A DNA stretch of 64,000 nt from the NCBI GenBank assembly GCA_013397455.1, contig VYZB01000076.1:2256006-2320005 (forward strand), read 5' to 3'. A program made the position numbers and the translations under genes. The notes under the pieces are model-generated. The model had not been told where the DNA came from. It ran no database searches and saw nothing but the letters and a program-made list of their open reading frames with translations. The DNA is from Crotophaga sulcirostris. Lineage: Eukaryota; Chordata; Aves; Cuculiformes; Crotophagidae. Below, piece after piece: positions 1 to 8,512 of the stretch; within the stretch, counting starts at the first letter, position 1; each line of letters begins with the position of its first letter.

Positions 1-1243
1 GTGTCTGAGAAATTTGGTGGCCTTCTACGATGGGCCTGCAGCATTGATTGATAAGGCATTGGTGGTTAAGGGAAGAGTAACTGACATCATCTACCTGGAC
101 TTGTGCAAAGCATTTGACACTGTCACACACGACATTTGTGTCTCTAAACTGGTGAGACATGGATTTGACGGATGGGTATCCACTTGGTGGATAAGGAATT
201 CCCTGGATGGTCACACTCAAAGAGTTATGGGCAACGACTCAGTGTTCAAATGGAGATCAATGAGGAGTTGTGTTACTCAGGGTTCAGTATTTGGACCAGT
301 GTTGTTTAACATATTTGTGGTAGACATGGACAGTGGGATTGAGGGCACCTGCAACAAGTTTGCTGATGACACCAAGCTGTGTGGTCCAGTCAACACAGTG
401 GAGGGAAGCGATACCATCCAGAGGGACCTTGATGGACTTGGCAGTTGGGCCTGTGCAAACCTCATGAAGTTCAACAAGACCAAGTGCAAGGTCCTGCAGC
501 TGGGTCAGGGCAATCCTAGGCACAGACACAGGCTGGATGAAGAATGGATTGAGAGTAGCCCTGAAGAGAAGGACTTGTGGATGTCGGTGTATGAGAAGCT
601 CAACATGAGCTGGCAGTAAGCTCTTTCAGCCCAGAAAGCCAGCTGTATCCTGGGCTGCATCAGAAGTTTGACCAGCAGATCAAGGGAGGTGATTCTACCC
701 CTCCACTCCCTTGAGTCCTCGCCTGGAGTCCTGTGTTCAGTTCTGGAGTCCTCAGCACAGGAAGGACATGGATCTGTTAGAGCGAGTCCAGAGGAGGCCA
801 CAAAGATGATCACAGAGCTGGAGCACCTTCCATATGAGGAGAGGCTGAGAGAGTTGGGGTTGTTCAGCCTGGAGAAGAGAAGTCTCCAGGGAGACTTCAC
901 AGCAACCTTCCAGTACTTAAAGGGGGCCTGCAGGAAATCTGAGGAGGGGGTCTTTATCAGGGAGTGCAGAGATAGGACGAGGGGTAATGGTTTTGGACTC
1001 AAAGAGGGGAACTGTAAATTAGATATTAGTATGAATTTTTTTCCTGTGAAGGTAGTGAGACACTGGCACAGGTTGCTTAGAGAAGTTGCAGATGCCCAAA
1101 CCCAGGAGGTGTTCAAGGCCAGGTTGGACGAGGCTTTGAGCAACCTGATGCAGGGGGAGGTGTCCGTGCCCATGGCAGGGGTGTTGAAACTGGTTGATCT
1201 TTAAGGTCTTTTCCAACCCAAACCGTTCTGTGATTCTATGATG
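1..1243 (+). mobile_element. CR1 LINE, reverse transcriptase part to 3' end (cut by window edge)
   Basis: This is a chicken-repeat-1 non-LTR retrotransposon in the sense orientation of TEX10. Bases 14-619 read through reverse-transcriptase motifs: a [10 protein letters not shown] block near base 90 and the catalytic FADD in KFADDTKL near 358-382. An in-frame TAA at 617-619 interrupts the frame, which then resumes from 620 to 1204 with the usual CR1 C-terminal blocks ([28 protein letters not shown]). The stretch around 730-810 is locally out of frame, so there are at least two compensating shifts. It ends with the CR1 3' tail (CCAACCCAAACC, then octamer-like GATTCTATG). It is a decayed copy, not a host gene. 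It presumably lies in the TEX10 intron upstream of the first exon seen here. Confidence 0.93.
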
Positions 1244-1570
1244 TGGAAGGTAACTGGGGAAAGCAGGAATGTATTGGTTCTCAGCTACCTCGCCACCTGT
1301 GCACTTCCTTGTCTTCAAGAATTTCTGAAGTTTTCACTTGCACGTTGTGTCCGTTCCTTTGTGTGGCTCTGCACAAGTTACACAAGAAGGTGTTGTTTCA
1401 ATGGTTTAGAAGTGTATCCAATCATTGTTTTAACACATTTTGGTACTTCCATATGGAGTTAAATGTAGATAGTTGCAGACAGAGATTGTAGCTCTTCTGT
1501 GTCTGTGTGTATGTATGAAATCAGAATATTAAGAGGCACTACTTCAAATTTTTATATATTTTCTTTCTAG
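1244..1570. other. intron sequence before first visible TEX10 exon
   Basis: AT-rich sequence between the CR1 tail and the TEX10 acceptor. It ends in a pyrimidine tract and TTTCTTTCTAG. I see no other gene or repeat in it. Confidence 0.6.
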
Positions 1571-1706
1571 TGGCGACAGAACCCTTGATAAAAGCGGTAT
1601 ATACACTGTACCAGCAAAGGAATCTCCTCTTTCCAGTGCGTACGTTGCTTTTGAAATTTTTTAGCAGAGTTTACCAAAAAGAAGATTTGAGGACTCAAAG
1701 AATCAG
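1571..1706 (+). CDS. TEX10: TEX10 coding exon (first in window)
   Basis: TEX10 (testis-expressed 10) is the metazoan Ipi1 homologue. With PELP1, WDR18, SENP3 and LAS1L it forms the nucleolar Rix1/5FMC complex that matures 60S ribosomal subunits, and it has also been linked to chromatin regulation. The exon runs from acceptor TTTCTTTCTAG to donor AATCAG|GTAAAA. It starts with the last two bases of a codon and ends two bases into one. The translation includes [20 protein letters not shown] and QRIR, nearly the same as the human protein as I remember it. Upstream exons, including the Ipi1-like N-terminal domain, lie outside the window. The identification rests on remembered human sequence and on nine exons joining in order and in phase. 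Confidence 0.95.
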
Positions 1707-3013
1707 GTAAAAATTATTTGTGTATTCCCTTTCATTTCAACACTATATCTTCATTTCAGAAGTTCGAATATTGAATTTCTGTGTAAATGTTATAAAACTT
1801 CATTCTTAATCTGTTTTGGCACTCTTGTCACTGAGGTTTGAAAATGTAGGTTTTCTGTGAGATTGAGATGTGTGTTAGCTTAGTTATCTTTTGTCTTAAT
1901 GTAAGTACTAGATAGATCTTGATGACTTAAAATTTAACTCGAAGCTCAGTGCTGCGAGTTCATTGTTGCTGGCTGTGTGGCAATCAGTAGATGTATCAAA
2001 ACTGCAGCTGTAGCCATGGAGCATTTCCATTACTTCAGTCTGAGGTCGTGGACTTGTGACTTAGTGCCTTTCGTGGTTCTATCTAGCCTTTGGTGCTTAT
2101 TTTCTTTAAGAAAAGTATTCTTCTGTTTGAGGTGCGTGGTTCTAAAGAGATTAGGTTTAAGAAAATGTTCTTGCTCTTCTGGCTTCCCAGTTTCATGCAT
2201 ATATTAGATATTTGGCTTGTAATTAGCTCTACAGCCAGAAATATGTAACTGTACCCTCTGAACATTATAAAAAGTATAGGGAATTTAGAAGACAGGAAAA
2301 AGACTTGGGAATATCCCATTTTCCTCCTCTTTTCACCCAGAGTGAAAAAGAGATCTTTTTCAGACTAATTTTCCCCAAGGCTACATAATCACTGTTACCT
2401 GTACTACTTGGAAGTCTTGAGCATCTCTTCCATGTGCTGCACAAATAGCAGTAATTTTCCTACCATTTCTCTCAGTCTTCTACATGTAATTGTGACATTT
2501 TTTGTAACAGAAGAATGAAATCTCAACTTCTTGGTGAAAAGTACGATTACACTTATGTCTGGCAGGACATTTCAAGATGACATAATGTTTGTGTACTGTA
2601 CTGATCCATTTCTTTCCTTTAGAAACAAGTGGGGTTTTTTCATTTCTTTAAGACATGGACTGTGCAGTAGATCCTGGATGACATTCACATTATTCCATTC
2701 AGTTTGATGTCATAACTCTTTCAACCCTCCTGTGACTGCTTTCCTCATTTTTACTTTTTTTTTTTTTTCTCAAAAGTTTGTCAAGAGCAGTCTAAGAGGA
2801 GCAGAATTCATGTTGAAGCATTTTCCAAAGACATTTAAATGAAACTGGGGGTGGTTTAGGTGTATGGGATTCGAAGGCTAGGTAGGAACTTTTGGCGTAT
2901 TGTTGCCCCGTGAAAGAAAACTTGATGGATTTGTTACAAGGTTCAGAATTAATGTTTTGATCTTGATGTTAGTTATCTTCACCTCTAATTGCTACACACA
3001 TATGTGTAGAGAT

Positions 3014-3073
3014 TGTGTGTATATATATGCATATACAGTGTGTGTGTATACACGTGCACATATGCGTATATGC
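3014..3073. repeat. alternating purine-pyrimidine tract (TG/TA/CA dinucleotides)
   Basis: Sixty bases alternate strictly between purine and pyrimidine with one phase break (A3037/G3038). The tract mixes TG, TA, CA and CG steps rather than forming one pure microsatellite. Such tracts can adopt Z-DNA under negative supercoiling; that is family knowledge, not shown here. Confidence 0.7.
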
Positions 3074-4369
3074 TGGTAGAGACGTAAAAGGTCGTTTAGC
3101 CTCACAGCTGCCTTCAACGATGACATATGTGAAATGCTACAGGAAGAAGGCAAGAATTAATTTTCCATAGTACTCTAAGCTTCCAACTATTCAAAACCTT
3201 TACTTCCTCACTGCGCAGAGCTTCTGTGCGTTTGGTATCACTCGGTGGTTGTCTGTTCAATGAGCTTTTCTGGTCATTCATTGAACAGGTCTAATTCAAG
3301 AGCAACTGCAGCTTCCTCTGGCAAGGAGTGAGAGAGTTCATCTGGTCTGAATACCCACTTCCTTTTGTTTGTTTAGATCCTGGCTCCTTTTAGCTTCATT
3401 TGATACCAGCACCCACTTCTGTGGGAAGAGAAAGCAAATGTTTTATTCCCGTCCGCCATTTACATGTCAAGGGATTCGAGACCTTTCTTGAACCTACCTT
3501 CAACTCAGCGACTTCAGTTGTCTCTTTTCCAAGCTTTTCCTACTGTTAAAGACCATTAATCTCTCTATACAAGGCCCTTCCGTCTTATGGCATTATGCTA
3601 ATCTTGTTGATACCTTCAAAGACCTACTCTGAACTTCTTGATTTACATTTGGCAGCTTCTTTAATGTAATCATCACTAATGAAATGAAATAAGATGTTGA
3701 AATGTTCTTGGTTTGTAAATTATACTTGATTTGGTAAGACAGAGTGTCGTAGAAATTGTAGCCCGTGAAGGATAGGCTTGGTCTGCAAGATTGTTTCAGT
3801 TTGAGCTAGAAAGGATAAATCAAAGCGGATCTATAATGGAGGTTGTCAAGTTTTAACTCTCAGCACCAAAGATATTTAAAGGAAAGAAAAAAACTAAATA
3901 GTGAAGTTTTCTGAAGTATGAACAAACCAATTGATTGGAATAGGGAAGGAGGTCTGGATAATCAAGTCATAAATACAAATGAAAATTTGTCTTAGACCAG
4001 GGAAGAGCTAGACCCAAGTTTTTTTTGCTGTTTTCTGACCAACTTTTAGGGGGTTTTATGATAAATGGGGCTCACAGAGAATGGGAGAAAAGGAACTGAT
4101 AAGCAAACAGGTTTACTTCCTATTGTTTCTGATAAGCAGATTAGAAATACGCCCAAGAAAGCACAAATTGTAAGGGCTGCAGGGGCAACTGAATCTATGG
4201 ATTCCTTTTACTTGCCTTTGAATTGGCCAAAACACCTCAGTTGTGCTTGCTTGCTGCTTTGGGTAGAATCAATAGAAAGCTGGACTTTCCAGCAGAGCAG
4301 GTAAGATCTTATGTAAAAAGCCTCTTTACGTTTTGCAAATGAAGAATTGGATCAGCTGAATGTAGTGAA

Positions 4370-4750
4370 GTCTGTGAGCCGGATGGATTGCCCATAGATG
4401 CAAGGATATACCTGAGGGTGCTGAGAAGGTTGTCTCATGAAAGTGAGGCTGTGTTTGTCATCCATGAAAAACCATGGTAACTGCAGGAGGTTCTGCATGA
4501 CTGGAAAAAGGCTGCTATTATCCCATCTCAAAGAGAATCTGGGGAATTTCAGGCTGATGAGCCTCAGCTTAGTCCCTGGTAAGATCATGCAAGCACTTTG
4601 CTTGGAATTAGTATGTAAACATGTAAGGGACAAGCAGGTGATTGGGAACAAGTTAGCATGTGTGTAAGAACAAATCATGCTACACCAACATGATGGCCTT
4701 CCGTGAGGAATGATGAATGGCTGCATGGACAGGGGGAAAGTGTCTAACAC
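4370..4750 (+). mobile_element. old CR1 fragment, N-terminal part of reverse transcriptase
   Basis: A highly decayed CR1 piece. Frame pieces resemble the start of the CR1 reverse-transcriptase domain: EPDGLP near 4373, then HDWKKAAIIP near 4498 (matching the DWKKANVTPIFKKG-type block), then GKIM near 4578. It has several stops and frame changes and no 3' tail. Unlike most other copies here it is an internal segment, so it is probably an ancient insertion. The boundaries are approximate. Confidence 0.72.
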
Positions 4751-5282
4751 GATACACTTTATTAATAAGGTTGTTTGGTGCTGTGTTCCACCACATCTAG
4801 TTTTTCATTTTACTCTAAGAGGTATCTGACTTGACAGGCAAGACATCGACAAAGGTAGAAATGAATTTGAAAGTCTAGTGTAAAGTGTAGTAGCTTGACT
4901 AAGGGCTTAAGTGGTGTGGAGGTTGTAGTAGTCTTGTGGCTTTCTCACCTGACTCATAAACTGATAAAACAGTAAATGGAAAGGTTGCTTTGCCAGTATA
5001 CATCAGTTCACACAGATAATTTCTGAAAGAGCTGAAAATATGCAGTGCAAGCCTATGAATCAAGTAAATACTTCTGATGTAACTGTAGTAGCACACCAGT
5101 GTGCTCAGATCTTCTGGTGAAATATTCTCAGCAAATCACAGTACTGTAGTTTATTGTAATTTATTTGTACCTGACATTAAAGCAACTTAGTCAAGACTGG
5201 AAAAAGTAAGTTTGGGTTTTTGTTGTTTTGGTTTGGGTGTGTCGCCCTGCCCCTCCCCTGCTAATTTTCGGTCTTTCTTTAG

Positions 5283-5458
5283 AAGTCGAAGTAAAGTTTT
5301 ATCTCGTTGGTTGGCTGGCTTACCTCAGCAACTTGCTCTGCTTGGCTTGAGAAACCCTGAGCTTTCGAATCAGCTGATTGATATAATTCATGCTGCTGCT
5401 TCTCGTTCGAACAAGGAATTATTACAAAGTTTACAAGCTACAGCTGCTCGAATATATG
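5283..5458 (+). CDS. TEX10: TEX10 coding exon
   Basis: It follows the acceptor GGTCTTTCTTTAG and ends at donor TATG|GTAAGA. The first base completes the Arg codon begun by the previous exon (AG|A), and it ends one base into a codon. Readable blocks are [35 protein letters not shown] and [16 protein letters not shown], all close to vertebrate TEX10. The sequence is helical and leucine-rich, as expected for the ARM/HEAT-like repeats of this family. Confidence 0.96.
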
Positions 5459-6576
5459 GTAAGACTTTTACACTACAGCGTAATGAATTTTGCCAATAAC
5501 TTGGCAGGGAAGGTGCAATGTGTGGAAAATACTGGTGCTTCCTAGGTGAACGTAAAGTCTATGAGGTTCGACACAAAAAAAACCCTGAGACTGTGCCTGT
5601 AACTCCTTTTATTTAACAAATTAAGAAAATCAGCTACGGTCACCTTGAAAGTAGTTCCCTTCTGAGTTGATGCACAGCTGCATATGATGCTGCCAATGTA
5701 CAAAGCATTTCAACAGATTGTTTTCTGAAAGACCATTGAGAATCTCTGTCATTTTTGCATTCACATCTTCTACAGACAAAAAGTGGGTGCCTTTGAGCAC
5801 CGGCTTGATCTTTGGGAAGAGGTGGAAATCTGTGGGAGCCAGATCTGTGAAATAGGGTGGATGCTGAAGCACAGTGATGTTGTTATTAGGTAAAATCTGC
5901 TTCACAGACAAAGTGTTGTGGGCTGGCACACCCAGACATTTTCCAACTGAGGATAAGAAAAGAAAAAATTTTGAAAAAAATTGAAAAAAAAGAAAAAAAT
6001 TTGAACATGTGTCCACTCGTATTGAGTGAAGTGATAACATCGAGCCTTGTCACTGTGACAGGTTAGAACATGTTCTGTAACAGTCTCTTTGTCTCTCCCC
6101 TCCCACTCTTGGTTCCTGAGCTATAAGGTTAGTCTCAGATTTTTTTTGTGTCAGACCTCATAGGTGTGTGGGGCAGGGGTGGAGATTGGTTAAGTACCTT
6201 GTAAAAAGGTTAAAATGAACTATGTGTGTTATTTCCTAAAAGCTAGTAAAACGATAAAAATCCTTAGTTCCGTTTAGCAGGACTTTAATCTGATAGACTA
6301 GACGTTTCAGTTTTGAAGTCGGCTTCTGATAGTGTTGCTTCTCTTTTATTTTTTTTGCATTTATTCCACCTTCTTTCTTTCCATGTTAGTTATGTTGTCC
6401 TCCCTGCAGCAAGCGCTGTAGGCTCTTAACTGAGTAAGAACAGTTAAAAAAGAGCGGGTTCCCTGCAGGATTGTTGCTGTGTTTTGCATGAGATGCTTAT
6501 GCTGCGGAATTGTTAATGGAATGCAACAGTGTGTGTACATTGAAAAGGCGCTGATTCCCTGTCTGTGTGCCGGCAG
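5459..6576 (+). other. TEX10: TEX10 intron occupied largely by a mariner element
   Basis: This 1.1 kb GT-AG intron is more than half mariner sequence (5562-6160). The 416 bp between the mariner and the acceptor look unique. It ends in a T/G-rich tract and GCCGGCAG. Confidence 0.85.
5562..6160 (-). mobile_element. mariner (Tc1/mariner) deletion derivative, copy 1, 599 bp
   Basis: Terminal inverted repeats of about 30 bp are visible. The left end begins TGAGGTTCGACACAAAAA and the reverse complement of the right end begins TGAGGTCTGACACAAAAA. Both ends are bordered by TA (5560-5561 and 6161-6162), the target duplication of Tc1/mariner elements. On the minus strand, 5930 down to 5630, it encodes the C-terminal third of a mariner transposase: PNNNITVLQHPPY, DLAPTDFHLFPK and INSEGNYFQGD, then a stop. 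The third catalytic Asp (in APTDFHLFP) is present. The second, in the usual HDN-x-PAH motif, is replaced in CLGVPAH; the spacing of 34 residues between the two positions fits DD34D mariners. The N-terminal half is deleted and an A-rich stretch (5950-6002) sits near the junction. The element cannot move by itself. Confidence 0.9.
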
Positions 6577-6754
6577 ATCCGCTGGAGGGCACGCTGGTCC
6601 TGCTGCCAGCGGAGGCCCAGCGGCGGCTGGTGCAGCTGGTGTACTTCCTGCCCTGCCTGCCCGCCAGCCTGCTTGCCTGCCTCAGCCGCTGCTGCATCAT
6701 GGGCAGGATGTCCTCCGAGCTGGCTGCTACCCTCATCGGGATTCTGCACATGAG
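6577..6754 (+). CDS. TEX10: TEX10 coding exon
   Basis: It lies between acceptor TGTGCCGGCAG and donor ATGAG|GTACGG. The first two bases complete Asp (G|AT), and it ends two bases into an Arg codon. Blocks include [42 protein letters not shown] and LIGILHMR, close to human TEX10. The exon is markedly more GC-rich than its neighbours, which gives long open shadow frames on both strands that should be ignored. Confidence 0.96.
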
Positions 6755-7029
6755 GTACGGCGCTCAACGGGCATCGTCATTTGCTGTTAGAATAAAAAAC
6801 TGTGAACATTTATTCATTATGTGTGAACTTTGTTACTGGTTTGCATACACACACACAAAATAGAGCATGAAAGAATTTGCATCGTGGAGAAGGATAATGT
6901 TTCCATCAAACTTTACTTCTAGCCTTTCGTTTCAACTCTGTCTTTACATTGACAGATTTTCTCCAGTGCTTGATAACAAAATCGTATCAGTTACCTATAA
7001 GGCTACATGGTGCTGGGCACCCTCTGTGC

Positions 7030-7233
7030 CAGGGGTGTCAAACTCGCAGTCCGTGGGCCAAATCCGTCCCTCCACCTTATTTTATCCAGCCCGGAACCTT
7101 GTTTCTACCTGGTGGCAGCGCTGAGCTCCTTGCCCCTGCGCTCCTGCCAGTGGCTGGGCACATGTGCAGGGTGTGACGCGCGTTACACTGCAGGAACAGG
7201 GGAACAGCAGGAGCCGGGAGTTTGACACCCCTG
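7030..7233 (+). mobile_element. hAT-type MITE, copy 1, 204 bp
   Basis: It begins CAGGGGTGTCAAACTC and ends with the exact inverse GAGTTTGACACCCCTG, the termini typical of hAT/Charlie elements. The flanks CTCTGTGC (7022-7029) and CTCTATGC (7234-7241) agree at 7 of 8 positions and fit the hAT preference for an 8-bp nTCTAnAn-like target. The interior is CG-rich and non-coding, so transposase must come in trans. Two further copies of nearly identical length are in the window. Confidence 0.9.
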
Positions 7234-8308
7234 CTCTATGCAGAACGTCCTCACTGGTGGTCCTTGCTCTGTCACTGATGGCAGCTGTTCCTTGTAAATA
7301 CTTTGACCCAACACTGTAGTGAAAAATAACCAACCAGCATGTCTTCTCACGTTCTGCTTTCTTTCAGATTTTTAAAGCTCACTTTTTCTATGATTACCAC
7401 ACTTAAGTAGCCGAATCATAGTTGCTAGGCACATGTCTTGTTAGAAATTATTCACGCTCTTGTTGGTTTTGTCCTGACTTGAAAGAGGGTAAGTTTGGCT
7501 GTGAAGTAAGGCAGACAGACTGCTGTTTTACTTGAAGTGAGTGGAAGACTTGCTGGGATTTCACAAGGGTGTTTTGCTTTGCTCCTTTGGGAGAAATATA
7601 CTTGCTTTTCTCCATTGTTTAATATTGCTGAACCTTAGATAAATAAGCAGGAATTAGCCTTATATGAATTATGCTTAAAGTTATTTTTTTCTTAATGCTT
7701 TTTGGAACTTAAACATTTTTTATTAATATATGACACGAAGTACTGTCAAATACAGACCTCTTCATATTAGCTGTATAATGAGGATAAGGGGACTGACATA
7801 TAAAGTAATGATGATAAAATATATAGTATTCTATGTAGAATGCATTATTATAACAATGAAATTCTGTCTAGTTTTGGAAAGGTGGACCTCAGATTTTATT
7901 TAAAAAAAAAAAAAGTGACACATACTAGAAATTCAGTAGCAAGCTGTAGCCAAATCAAATGCAGTCATAAGCACTGAGGTACTTCTTTTATAATTAGATA
8001 ATTAGATTAGATAATCAGAATTATTGGATATTAAGTGTGTGAGATTTTTACAGTAATAGTTTCTAAAGATGATCAGAAAGCTGCAAGTGGGCTGTGGGTA
8101 TTTGATCTTTTTGGCAGAAGATGCAAGAGGCAGCCAGAGGGGAGTGTTCCTACTAAAAGTAGGAGGAGGAAGAGCATCTTCTCATTTTTCAGAGATGCAA
8201 AGAAAGTATTTTGATTTTATTTAATGCTATTTGGAACATGTTTTAAACTAAGTTGCATTCAAAGATTGTGGATTATCTACACAAGAAGTCAATCTGAAAT
8301 CACTAGAG

Positions 8309-8512
8309 CAGGGATGTCAAGCTCACGGCTCACACACCGAATCCGTCCCTTCACCTTGTTTTATCCAGCCCAGCACCTTGTTTGTACCTGTTGGCAACCT
8401 CGAGCTCCTTGTCCCCTACGCTCCTGCCAGCGCTGGGCACGTGTGCAAAGTGTGACACGCGTTACGCTGCAGGAGCAGGAGAATGGCGGGAGCTGGACGT
8501 GTGACACCCCTG
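8309..8512 (+). mobile_element. hAT-type MITE, copy 2, 204 bp
   Basis: Same element and orientation as the copy at 7030, with more substitutions: left end CAGGGATGTCAAGCTC, right end GACACCCCTG. The 8-bp flanks CACTAGAG and ATCTCGAT match at only half the positions, so the target duplication has decayed or this copy is older. Some CpG sites of the sister copies are changed here (GACACGCG against GACGCGCG), as expected from methylation decay. Confidence 0.87.

Larger units (their letters stand above)
1707..5282 (+). other. TEX10: TEX10 intron
   Basis: GT-AG intron of about 3.6 kb. It holds an alternating purine-pyrimidine tract (3014-3073), a poly-T run near 2755-2770 and an old CR1 fragment (4370-4750). 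The remainder is unique AT-rich sequence in which I see no further feature. Confidence 0.85.

Noticed and set aside
505..1173. 222-codon minus-strand open frame
   Set aside because: It is the antisense shadow of the CR1 coding region, a common artefact of CR1 codon composition.
6497..6790. Several overlapping open frames of 60-100 codons on both strands
   Set aside because: They are shadows of the GC-rich TEX10 exon at 6577-6754.
7082..7333. Open frames over the hAT MITE copies (also near 8224-8532 and 40668-40914)
   Set aside because: The element is non-coding. The frames arise from its GC-rich interior and are not shared as one conserved protein.
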